Positions 52,533 through 61,231 of a stretch of DNA of 64,000 nucleotides are shown in pieces. The translations under genes and the position numbers were made by a program. The stretch's first letter is position 1. Every line of letters begins with the position of its first letter. The notes beneath the pieces were generated by a model. The model searched no databases, had not been told where the DNA came from, and saw only the letters and a program-made list of their open reading frames with translations. This stretch comes from Apibacter mensalis (lineage in GTDB: Bacteria; Bacteroidota; Bacteroidia; Flavobacteriales; Weeksellaceae). The DNA lies in the NCBI RefSeq assembly GCF_001418685.1, contig NZ_LIVM01000003.1:1-64000 (forward strand). The letters run 5' to 3'.

Positions 52533-55502
52533 ATGCGAAAAAAAATCCAATGGCTTATCCCATTATTAGGAGCAAATTTATTGGTAAATGCTCAATTATC
52601 TGAAATTTATTACAACAATTACCAGATAAGCAATGCTAAGGAATTATATGATAATGAAGCTTATAGAGGAACTCAATATATCATTAATGATTTAATTAAC
52701 TTTTCTAATCTGAGATCTTACCAATTGGAAATTGCTAATTTTTATGATGCTCTTATAAGCCTTATTTTACAAGATGAAGAAGCTGAAAAGAAATTTGATT
52801 CATTTACCACTAAATATCCGCAAAGTGTTTTAACTGAGAGAGCTCACCTTCAATTGGGAAATTACTATTTACTACATCAGGATTATTACCGTGCTGCAGA
52901 AGAACTTTCTAAAGTAACAATTGAGAAACTACCTCCTTATAGAAGAGCCAATCAATATATTAAGCTTGGATATGCGCAATTTATGAATCAGGATTTCGAA
53001 AATGCAGAAAAAAATCTTGAAAAAGGATCTTACACCAATCAATACAAAAATCAAATAACCTATTTATTAGGACACATAGCTTATGCAAACGGAGAGCATA
53101 TAGTAGCCAAGGAAAAATTTACTTCCCTATTAAACCAGCCTGAATTTTCTGAAAAGATCAAACCTTATATGGTTCAAATTTATTTTAATGATGGAGAATA
53201 TGATTCTGCAATTACTACAGGAAAGACTTTATTAGCATCTAATCAACATCCGGAACTAAAAAATGAAATTACAAAAATTATTGGAGAAAGTTATTTTAAA
53301 AAACAAAAATATGCTGAAGCAGAACCTTACCTTTCTTCTTATATAAAAAACAGCACCTCTCTAACTTTAAGCGACTATTATCAAATGGGATATGTATTAT
53401 ATCAAGCCAAGAAATATGAGGAAGCGGTTACCTATTTTAATAAAATTACCATAGGAGATATTTCACCTATTTCACAGAATGCATATTACCAGTTGGGTAA
53501 TTCCTATTTAAAAACGTATAAAAAGAAAGAAGCATTAACTGCTTTCAAAGCGGCTTCTGAAATGGATTTTGACAAAAAAATCCAGGAAAATGCATATTTA
53601 AATTATGCTAAATTGAGCTATGAAGTGGGTAATCCGTATGAATCTGTATCCAAAGTTTTAAATACGTACCTGAAAAAATATCCTAATTCCAAGCATCAAT
53701 TTGAAATCAATGAATTGTTAGTAAAATCATATATTAATTCGGAAAATTTTTCGGAAGCATCAGAGCTTCTTTCATCCATACCTAATAAATCTTTGGAGTT
53801 AAAACTTAAAGAGCAAGAAGTTGCTTATGCATATGGAGTACAATTATATAACCAGGGTAAGATTGAATCAGCCTCTACAGAATTTGAAAAAGCAATACTT
53901 TTAAGAAATAATTCACAATTTTATGCTCGATCTCTTTATTGGTATAGCGATTGTCAATATCAATTAGGAAATTACCAAAATGCTATTGATAAGTTACAAA
54001 TTTTGCAAAATTCCGGCATAACCATACCGGAAAGTTCTCAAGTAATGTATCAAAAAGGATATTCTTATTTAAAACTAAAGAACTTTGATCTTTCAGCAAC
54101 TGCATTCCAGGATTATCTTATAAATCCAAAACAAGAATTTAAAGCGGATGCTGAGGTACGACTTGCTGATGCTTTACTAGGTAGCAACCAGCTTAATCAA
54201 GCAATTCAGATGTATGATAAGGCTTATTCATCTAATATTGATGACAGGGAATATTCTCAATACCAAAAAGCTATCGTTTATGGCCTACAAAAAAATTATA
54301 AAAGCAAAATAACCGAGCTTGAAAAGTTCATAAAAGAATATCCTAAATCTGAAAAAATTACCGATGCTTACTTTGAACTAGGTAGAGCATATGCTGAAAC
54401 TGAAAATTATCATAATTCTAACAGTTCTTTTCAAAAAGTTATCAATTCTTCCAAAAATAATGATTGGGTAGTTATGTCATATCTTAATATAGCTGATAAC
54501 TTAACCAGCTTAAAAGAATACCAGAAAGCCATTGTAAATTATGGAACTATTGCTGACAATTACCCAAAAACTGATTATGCTTTACAAGCCATAACCGGTG
54601 CAAAAACTGCATTTATAGAAAGTGGTAAACAAAATGAGTACATTGAATGGGCTAAAAGAAAAGGTTATAATATGGATAGTACGGAAGCAGAAGAATTAAC
54701 TTTTATGTCTGCACAAAATAAATTTTCAACTAAAGATTATTTAGGGGCTTCTCAAGAATTTGCTACTTTCCTATCTAAATTTCCAGATACCAATCGTAAA
54801 ATAATTTCTTTATATTATTTAGGGGAAAGTTATTTTCAGCTGAATAATTATAATCAAGCTATTGGTGCACTAAAAGAAGTTTCAGAATCTTCCAATGAAT
54901 TTCAAGAAGATGCTTTGATTAGACTATCCCAAATTTATTTAAAACAAGAAAAAAATGAAGCCGCTCAAAATTCTTTGGAATCTTTGTATAAAATTACTTC
55001 AAATCAGAATTTTAAATCTTTTGCCGAGCTGGAGCTCATGTATATCTATTCTGACCATAAAGAGTATAATAAGGCGAATGAAATGGCTATAAAAGTACTG
55101 AATAATTCAAAAAATCCTTCCACTGTAAAAGAACAAGCCACTCTTATTAAAGCTCGAAGCTTATACATTTCCGGAAAAACAAATGAAGCAAAATCAGTAT
55201 TTGCAACTTTAGAACAATCTAAAAATAATGCTGTAAAAGCAGAAGCTCTATATTATAATGCATTATTTAAAAATAAGAATAAAAAATACGATGCTAGCAA
55301 TTCAGTTATTTTTAATTTGACATCAAAATACTCTGATCAGCAGTATTGGGGAGCTAAAGCTCTACTCATAATGAGCGACAATTATCTCAACCTTAAAGAT
55401 AATTATCAGGCTACGTATATATTAGAGCAAATTATAGAGAATTACAAAGAGTTTCAAGATGTTGTACAAGAAGCCCAAACTCAACTTAATAAAATTAAAT
55501 AA
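52533..55502 (+). CDS. Large periplasmic tetratricopeptide-repeat protein
   Basis: 989 residues from ATG 52533, which gives a signal peptide (MRKKIQWLIPLLGANLLVNAQ); the longer frame overlaps rsmG and lacks one. Almost the whole mature part is TPR or Sel1-like helical repeats, e.g. QMGYVLYQAKKYEEAVTYF, AYYQLGNSYLKTYKKKEAL, YYLGESYFQLNNYNQAIGAL, roughly 20 or more units. Such proteins are scaffolds that hold partners. The barrel protein follows after 21 bases, and this pair is likely co-expressed. A role in outer-membrane protein or lipid handling is plausible but unproven. Confidence 0.9.
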   Translation: MRKKIQWLIPLLGANLLVNAQLSEIYYNNYQISNAKELYDNEAYRGTQYIINDLINFSNLRSYQLEIANFYDALISLILQDEEAEKKFDSFTTKYPQSVLTERAHLQLGNYYLLHQDYYRAAEELSKVTIEKLPPYRRANQYIKLGYAQFMNQDFENAEKNLEKGSYTNQYKNQITYLLGHIAYANGEHIVAKEKFTSLLNQPEFSEKIKPYMVQIYFNDGEYDSAITTGKTLLASNQHPELKNEITKIIGESYFKKQKYAEAEPYLSSYIKNSTSLTLSDYYQMGYVLYQAKKYEEAVTYFNKITIGDISPISQNAYYQLGNSYLKTYKKKEALTAFKAASEMDFDKKIQENAYLNYAKLSYEVGNPYESVSKVLNTYLKKYPNSKHQFEINELLVKSYINSENFSEASELLSSIPNKSLELKLKEQEVAYAYGVQLYNQGKIESASTEFEKAILLRNNSQFYARSLYWYSDCQYQLGNYQNAIDKLQILQNSGITIPESSQVMYQKGYSYLKLKNFDLSATAFQDYLINPKQEFKADAEVRLADALLGSNQLNQAIQMYDKAYSSNIDDREYSQYQKAIVYGLQKNYKSKITELEKFIKEYPKSEKITDAYFELGRAYAETENYHNSNSSFQKVINSSKNNDWVVMSYLNIADNLTSLKEYQKAIVNYGTIADNYPKTDYALQAITGAKTAFIESGKQNEYIEWAKRKGYNMDSTEAEELTFMSAQNKFSTKDYLGASQEFATFLSKFPDTNRKIISLYYLGESYFQLNNYNQAIGALKEVSESSNEFQEDALIRLSQIYLKQEKNEAAQNSLESLYKITSNQNFKSFAELELMYIYSDHKEYNKANEMAIKVLNNSKNPSTVKEQATLIKARSLYISGKTNEAKSVFATLEQSKNNAVKAEALYYNALFKNKNKKYDASNSVIFNLTSKYSDQQYWGAKALLIMSDNYLNLKDNYQATYILEQIIENYKEFQDVVQEAQTQLNKIK

Positions 55503-55523
55503 TTACATCTAGCTTAGAAGTTT

Positions 55524-57272
55524 ATGAATATTCAATATAAAATACTGACTCTCATCATATTAGCAACCATCTTAACCACAACAGGATATTCTCAGATTAA
55601 AGAAGAAATATTAACTATTGGAAAAAAGAAAAATCCGGATGTTAATGTAAAAAATATAGAGAAAAAAAAGACTGAACCGGATAAATATCCGCCTTCCAAT
55701 GAAAACAACTCAATAAAAAAGGATTCATTAAATTATTCTATTATTGATGTTCCTGCAGTTTCTGAATTTCAGACTTCTCAACTCTCCCCTCAATCTTTAA
55801 ATACTGATTTTACTAATTCTTATTATGATAATCATGCAAAGATTGGATATGGAACTAGAAATACGGTGCTGGGTGATCTATATTTTAATTATCCGGTAAA
55901 TAATAATTTGACCGGTATAAAAGTGTCTGCACTTTCTACTGATGGTCCCAAAAACAAATATGATTGGAAGACCTCTTCTTCTACTATAGATGCAGAAGCT
56001 TTTTATATTTTTAAATTAAAAACCGGAAAATTACATTTTGCTGGAAATTATACCTACAACGGAACTAATTATTATGGTCTCAATACTCCTGAAATACATG
56101 CCAATCCCGGAATGAATTTAAGACAAACTACCAATCAACTTACCTTTAAATCCGATTATAATATGTATAGTAATAATTATCTGGATAAAGCCTTCTTAAA
56201 AGCCGGATATATGTGGGACAAATTTGATTCCAATGAAACTTTTATAGATCTCAAAGCAAAACTGGCCAAGAGTTCAGAAAATGCAAATCTTATGCTTCCC
56301 GGATTAAATTTTGGAGTAGAAGCTGATGTTTTGTTTAACTATACCTACACACATTTCGGATTAGATACAAAAAATAAATATTCTTTCTTAACTGCCGGAT
56401 TTTCTCCCGTATTACGAATTTCCAGCCAAGGTTCTTATCTGAAGGTTGGTGCTAATATTGCTTATAATGGTGAATGGGAAGGTAATAATACTAAAATTTT
56501 CTTCCATCCTAAAGCGGAATTTTTATTCAATGCTGCTAGAGAAATCAATGTATATGCAGGTATCGATGGTGGATTAAAACTTACTAATATGTCCGACTTA
56601 TTTTCAGAAAATCCTTATTTATATTCCAATCAACTGCTCAGACCTACCAATATTCTTTATAAAGTATATGGAGGGGTAAAAGGTGATATAGATGAAGGTA
56701 TTAAATACGAAGCAGAAGGATCCTTTAGTAAAGCCGAAAATCTTTATTTTTATATGAGAAATCCTTATGATCTTACTTTCCCTTCCATTTTAAAGCCTTA
56801 TAACAGATTAAATACTTTTAATGCAGTTTATGATGATGGTAATATTATTACCGTTAAAGGTGCTTTACAATATTTTTGGAAATCAGACCTGGGCATTGGA
56901 TTGGAGGGAGAATATCATAACTATGATCTTGATGAACTTAAACACGCTTATAATTTACCCAATTATAGGGTTGGTATAGACGCAAATTATAAAGCCCTAG
57001 AGGATAAATTAAAATTAGAAGCAAAATTGTTTTTTACCGGTGAAAGAAAGAGCAATTATTTCTACTACGACATAACCTCTTTATCGATTAAGGAGGGAAT
57101 AACAACTTTAGACAGTTATATTGACCTTAATTTTTCGGCTTCTTATAAATTGTTAACCAATTTCTCAATTTTTATAAACGGGACCAATTTATTCAGCAAA
57201 AACTATGAAAGATTTCAAGGCTATAAAGTCTTAGGAGCCCAAGTATTGGGGGGAATTTTGGTTCAATTTTAA
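55524..57272 (+). CDS. Outer-membrane beta-barrel protein, TonB-dependent-receptor-like, without plug
   Basis: 582 residues. A signal peptide (ILTLIILATILTTTGYSQ) is followed by a polar Lys/Pro/Asn-rich stretch (about 25-75) and then repeated amphipathic beta strands with aromatic girdles, ending ...KVLGAQVLGGILVQF, where a terminal Phe is the usual last residue of an outer-membrane barrel. No TonB box or plug domain is visible. It follows the TPR gene by 21 bases, so the two may form one system: a periplasmic scaffold and an outer-membrane pore or receptor. Ligand unknown. Confidence 0.85.
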   Translation: MNIQYKILTLIILATILTTTGYSQIKEEILTIGKKKNPDVNVKNIEKKKTEPDKYPPSNENNSIKKDSLNYSIIDVPAVSEFQTSQLSPQSLNTDFTNSYYDNHAKIGYGTRNTVLGDLYFNYPVNNNLTGIKVSALSTDGPKNKYDWKTSSSTIDAEAFYIFKLKTGKLHFAGNYTYNGTNYYGLNTPEIHANPGMNLRQTTNQLTFKSDYNMYSNNYLDKAFLKAGYMWDKFDSNETFIDLKAKLAKSSENANLMLPGLNFGVEADVLFNYTYTHFGLDTKNKYSFLTAGFSPVLRISSQGSYLKVGANIAYNGEWEGNNTKIFFHPKAEFLFNAAREINVYAGIDGGLKLTNMSDLFSENPYLYSNQLLRPTNILYKVYGGVKGDIDEGIKYEAEGSFSKAENLYFYMRNPYDLTFPSILKPYNRLNTFNAVYDDGNIITVKGALQYFWKSDLGIGLEGEYHNYDLDELKHAYNLPNYRVGIDANYKALEDKLKLEAKLFFTGERKSNYFYYDITSLSIKEGITTLDSYIDLNFSASYKLLTNFSIFINGTNLFSKNYERFQGYKVLGAQVLGGILVQF

Positions 57273-57338
57273 TGTATTTATGACATGAAAATAAATAACA
57301 TAAAAATTTTATTCTTTTATTAATTTAAACAGATATTT

Positions 57339-57560
57339 ATGATAGAAAAATTACGTACCCTATTTGAAGCAAACGGATTTGAAGTAATTTCCCGTGTTTC
57401 GGAAAAATTCGGCGTACGGGCGTCCAAACTAAGGCTTTTATTTATTTACCTGTCATTTATTACTTTAGGGGGGATTTTTGCTTTATATCTTACCGGTGCA
57501 TTTTTTCTGTGGATCAAAGACAGCATTGTCACTAAACGACCTTCCGTATTTGACCTATAA
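57339..57560 (+). CDS. PspC-domain small membrane protein
   Basis: 73 residues: an amphipathic N-terminal half (IEKLRTLFEANGFEVISRVSE), the PspC segment VRASKLRLLFIYLSFITLGGIFALYL with one or two helices, and a basic end. PspC proteins sense envelope stress in enteric bacteria, while in Bacteroidetes the short PspC-domain proteins have no assigned role. It follows the barrel gene by 66 bases and its end overlaps the convergent rhomboid gene by 6 bases. Confidence 0.85.
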   Translation: MIEKLRTLFEANGFEVISRVSEKFGVRASKLRLLFIYLSFITLGGIFALYLTGAFFLWIKDSIVTKRPSVFDL

Positions 57561-58355
57561 CTGCTCCTGATTTTTTAAAGAATCGTTTTCATCAACCTTA
57601 TGGAGATCGTTACCTTTTTTTGTTTCAGAAGTTGGATTAGATTCTGATGAATCCTTGTCATGAAAATATTCAGGATACTCCATTTGGTATATTTCCCAAA
57701 GTATTTCATCTTCAGATTGATCATATTCTTTCTTTTCCCAATGAGGTTTCTGTCTTTTTTTTCCAAATTTCCTTAACATATAAGCTAATATAAACCCTGT
57801 TGCAGCCCCTGAAAGATGACTTTCCCATGAGATATGTCGTTCATCGTAAATACCAAAAAACTCCCTGGGAAATATTCCCCAAACCATACTGCCATAGAAA
57901 AAAACGACTATCAATGATACAGCCATTAATGTTTTTTCATATCTAAAAATTCCGCTAAAAAAAAGAAATGAAGCCAATACATAAATAATTCCGCTGGCTC
58001 CTATATGACAGGACAAAATTGAGGAATCCATTATCGAGAAATTTGGTAATAGCCAAACCACAAAGCCTGATATTAACCATCCATTTAGTAATACAAAGTA
58101 AGCTAATCTTTCATAAAATTGAAAAGTAAAAAATGTTAATACAAATAAGGGTACTGTATTACTTAGTATGTGTGTGAGGTTTCCATGAAATAATGGTGCC
58201 AATATGATCCCCCTTAACCCACGAATGTTAAGAGGAATTATACCATAACATTCTTTGAAAGCTATCAGACTTTGTATTAGAAATATAAACCAAATTGCTC
58301 CTATAAGTATAGTTGGAACAATAATCGCTTCTTTACGTATAGGAAATTTATGCAC
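57555..58355 (-). CDS. Rhomboid-family intramembrane serine protease
   Basis: 266 residues with six or more helices. Catalytic Ser in CHIGASGIIYVLASFLFF (GxSG) and catalytic His in SWESHLSGAATGFILA; the N-terminal half has HGNLTHILSNTVPLFVL, the conserved HxxxN-type loop. It cleaves membrane proteins within the bilayer. The C-terminus is a long acidic cytoplasmic tail (about 200-266). The start is GTG at 58355 with an AGG about 8 bases before; no in-frame ATG is better placed. Targets unknown. Confidence 0.92.
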   Translation of the reverse strand: MHKFPIRKEAIIVPTILIGAIWFIFLIQSLIAFKECYGIIPLNIRGLRGIILAPLFHGNLTHILSNTVPLFVLTFFTFQFYERLAYFVLLNGWLISGFVVWLLPNFSIMDSSILSCHIGASGIIYVLASFLFFSGIFRYEKTLMAVSLIVVFFYGSMVWGIFPREFFGIYDERHISWESHLSGAATGFILAYMLRKFGKKRQKPHWEKKEYDQSEDEILWEIYQMEYPEYFHDKDSSESNPTSETKKGNDLHKVDENDSLKNQEQL

Positions 58356-58423
58356 TTACCTACATTTACAAATTAAAATGTTTTTTACAATACTGTAAAA
58401 TCAGAATATTTTAAATTACTTAA

Positions 58424-58452
58424 TAATAAAAACGGTAAGAAATATCTTACCG
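58424..58452 (-). terminator. Terminator after the DUF2911 gene
   Basis: CGGTAAGA (58433-58440) pairs with TCTTACCG (58445-58452), 4-base loop. On the minus strand it is followed by TTTTT. It lies about 29 bases after the DUF2911 stop and separates that operon from the rhomboid gene. Confidence 0.88.
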
Positions 58453-58480
58453 GTCCAGTTTTTTTTATGTTAATAACAAA

Positions 58481-59350
58481 CTATAGTATCTTTTTCCATT
58501 CTTTAATAGCTTCGGTATTTATTTTGATATAATCCTTATTTCCTTCTTTTTGAGCTCCTTCTAAAGATTTTTCAGCAGATTCAATAGCTCCTTTTATGTC
58601 TCCCAATTTAGCCTGAATTTGTGATTTAACTTTAAAAAACCAATAGGGGGATTCTCCTTGTTTCAATTCAATGGCTCTATTGATCCAATTCAAAGCTTTC
58701 TTCATATCTCCGTTGGATTGCAAATAATAATTTGCTGAAGCATAATAGGCATTAGCATCTGCTCTAGGGTTGGATAAAATACCATCTATACTTGCATTAG
58801 CTATTTTTTGTGTTGGTACATTGAAAGTTACATCTACCAGTACTTGATCCCACATAAATTGTAAATGTGCTGAGTTATCTGAAAGATTATTAATGCCTAT
58901 AGTAAATGATTCAACAGATTCGGCTAATTTTTTTACCGGTACAGTTGTCTTTAAAACTACCTTATTATTGTCCCATTTTTCAGGAGTTCCCCAATTTTCC
59001 GAATCTGAATAAAAAATTATCTCCCATTTATCTTCATAGGGTATCGTATATATAGCATATTTACCTTTTGGAATAGTTTTACCATCAATTTCAATATCAT
59101 CTCCAAACTTGATGGTCGTATTCTCATTGGCACCTGTTCTCCATACTTGTCCATAAGGTACCAGTCCGCCAAAAATTACTCTTCCTTTTTTATTAGGTCG
59201 AGAATATACATATTCTACATCTGTTAAACCAACCATCTGCTCAACTTCCGCTTTTAAACTTGCTGCCGGAGTTTTTACTTGTTGAGCTTCACTAAAAAGT
59301 GAAAAAGACAAAAGAACGGTTAGAGCGGTTAGTGAGATTATTTTTTTCAT
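58481..59350 (-). CDS. DUF2911 secreted protein
   Basis: 289 residues. Signal peptide MKKIISLTALTVLLSFSLFSEAQ. The DUF2911 domain follows (about 40-180): VEYVYSRPNKKGRVIFGGL, VPYGQVWRTGANENTTIKF and GKYAIYTIPYEDKWEIIFY. The C-terminal part (about 190-289) has TPR-like helices (ANAYYASANYYLQSNGDMKKALNWI). Family members occur across Bacteroidetes with unknown function. It starts 11 bases after glnS, and a terminator closes the pair. Confidence 0.92.
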   Translation of the reverse strand: MKKIISLTALTVLLSFSLFSEAQQVKTPAASLKAEVEQMVGLTDVEYVYSRPNKKGRVIFGGLVPYGQVWRTGANENTTIKFGDDIEIDGKTIPKGKYAIYTIPYEDKWEIIFYSDSENWGTPEKWDNNKVVLKTTVPVKKLAESVESFTIGINNLSDNSAHLQFMWDQVLVDVTFNVPTQKIANASIDGILSNPRADANAYYASANYYLQSNGDMKKALNWINRAIELKQGESPYWFFKVKSQIQAKLGDIKGAIESAEKSLEGAQKEGNKDYIKINTEAIKEWKKIL

Positions 59351-59361
59351 ATTTTATAACT

Positions 59362-61044
59362 TTATTTATTAGCGATTTTAGCCCAAGTATCTTTTAATGT
59401 TACTGTTCTGTTAAAAATAAGATGATCTTCCTTAGAATCGTCATCTACTGCAAAATAACCAAGTCTTTGAAATTGATATTTAGTACCAATTTTTGTACCA
59501 TACAGGCTGGGCTCGGCATATCCGTAAATAGTTTTTAAAGAATCCTGATTTAAGAAATTTAAAAAATCTCCCTCTTGTGTATCCGGAGATTCTTCTTTAA
59601 ATAGACGATCATAAATTCTTACCTCTATAGGTAATGCATGTTTTACCGATACCCAATGCAAAGTTCCTTTCACCTTTCTCATACTTTCCTCTGTACCGCT
59701 ACCGCTCTTACTTTTATCATCATACGTGCAATAAATAGTTTGTATTATACCATTTGAATCTTTTTCTATTGATTCAGCTTTAATAATATAAGCACCTTTT
59801 AATCTTACCTCTCCCCCTAAGGTCAATCGGAAAAATTTCTTTGGGGCTTCTTCCATAAAATCTTCTCTTTCAATATAAATTTCTCTTGAAAAGGGAACTT
59901 CTCTTTCTCCTGCTTCTAGGTTTTCCGGATTATTTTCAATAATAACTACCTCTTCCTTGTCCTCAGGGTAATTAGTAATTACAACTTTAACAGCATTAAT
60001 TACAGCCATCACTCGGGGTGCAATCTTATTTAAATGATCTCTGACCGTAAATTCTAATAAAGCAAAATCAATAATATTATCTCTTTTAGCTACCCCTACT
60101 CGTTCCATAAAATCTTTAATAGCTTCAGGAGTATACCCTCTCCTTCTCATTCCTGAAACTGTAGGCATACGTGGATCATCCCAACCCGATACATAGTTAC
60201 CTTCTACTAAACGCAATAATTTTCGTTTGCTGGTAATCGTATAACTTAAATTTAATCTGGCAAATTCGCGTTGCTTACTTTTAACTTTTGTAGGGTCATA
60301 AACTTGATCCAAAAACCATTCATATAAGGGTCTATGATTTTCAAATTCCAATGAACATAAGGAATGGGAAACCTGCTCTATATAATCCGATTCTCCATGT
60401 GTCCAATCATATAAGGGATAAATACACCACCGGTTACCGGTTCTTTGATGATGTTTTTTTAATATACGATACATAACCGGGTCTCTCATATTCATATTGG
60501 GAGATTTCATATCTATTTTTGCACGAAGCACACAACTTCCTTCCTCAAATTCTCCCTCTTTCATTCTTTTAAAAAGATCAAGGTTTTCTTCTATGCTTCT
60601 GTTTCTATAGGGACTTTCAATACCTTCTTCAAAAGGATTTTTTTTCTGCTCATTGATTTGTTCCGAGGTCTGATTATCTACATAAGCTTTTTCTTCTTTA
60701 ATCAATTTTACGGCCCATTCATATAATTGTTGAAAATAATCAGAAGCATAGCATTCCTTATCCCAAGTATAGCCCAACCATTCTACATCCTTCCTTATCG
60801 CATTTACATATTCTTGATCTTCTTTTACCGGGTTGGTATCATCAAAACGCAAATTAACAGGAACTTTATATTTCTGCCCCAATCCGAAATTTATCCATAT
60901 AGCTTTAATATGACCTATATGAAGATAGCCATTGGGTTCAGGTGGAAATCTAAACCTCAACTTTTCTTTAGGAAAACCGTTTTCCAAATCCTCTTCAATT
61001 ATCTGTTCTATAAAATTTAAAGTTTTTTTTTCTTCTTGGTGCAT
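59362..61044 (-). CDS. glnS: Glutaminyl-tRNA synthetase
   Basis: 560 residues, class I synthetase: HIGH site PPEPNGYLHIGHIKAI, the SK-type signature LSYTITSKRKLLRLVEG, and RFDDTNPVKEDQEYV. The catalytic and tRNA-anticodon-binding halves are both complete, ending with the beta-barrel region (GYFAVDDDSKEDHLIFNRTVTL). It charges tRNA-Gln directly. The DUF2911 gene follows after 11 bases. A TAAATTTG box lies 24 bases upstream on the minus strand. Confidence 0.97.
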   Translation of the reverse strand: MHQEEKKTLNFIEQIIEEDLENGFPKEKLRFRFPPEPNGYLHIGHIKAIWINFGLGQKYKVPVNLRFDDTNPVKEDQEYVNAIRKDVEWLGYTWDKECYASDYFQQLYEWAVKLIKEEKAYVDNQTSEQINEQKKNPFEEGIESPYRNRSIEENLDLFKRMKEGEFEEGSCVLRAKIDMKSPNMNMRDPVMYRILKKHHQRTGNRWCIYPLYDWTHGESDYIEQVSHSLCSLEFENHRPLYEWFLDQVYDPTKVKSKQREFARLNLSYTITSKRKLLRLVEGNYVSGWDDPRMPTVSGMRRRGYTPEAIKDFMERVGVAKRDNIIDFALLEFTVRDHLNKIAPRVMAVINAVKVVITNYPEDKEEVVIIENNPENLEAGEREVPFSREIYIEREDFMEEAPKKFFRLTLGGEVRLKGAYIIKAESIEKDSNGIIQTIYCTYDDKSKSGSGTEESMRKVKGTLHWVSVKHALPIEVRIYDRLFKEESPDTQEGDFLNFLNQDSLKTIYGYAEPSLYGTKIGTKYQFQRLGYFAVDDDSKEDHLIFNRTVTLKDTWAKIANK

Positions 61045-61067
61045 AATATAATATAGTTATAGACCTA

Positions 61068-61075
61068 CAAATTTA
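61068..61075 (-). promoter_or_regulatory. Putative -7 box for glnS
   Basis: Minus-strand TAAATTTG fits TAnnTTTG, 23 bases before the glnS ATG. Confidence 0.45.
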
Positions 61076-61219
61076 ATTCATTTTTAAAATTAATCTTCAT
61101 ATAATATTTCAAACATATAAAATATTTCGATTGATTTACTTTCAAGTAAGATAAAATCTAAAAAATATTTAAAATTAGCTAATTGTAACAATTTCATCAG
61201 TTAATCAGTCAAAAATGTT

Positions 61220-61227
61220 TAATTTTG
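61220..61227 (+). promoter_or_regulatory. Putative -7 box for the histidine kinase operon
   Basis: TAATTTTG fits TAnnTTTG and lies only 4 bases before ATG 61232. If used, transcription would start at or within the first codons, so either the mRNA is leaderless or the real promoter is farther upstream. Confidence 0.35.
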
Positions 61228-61231
61228 TACA

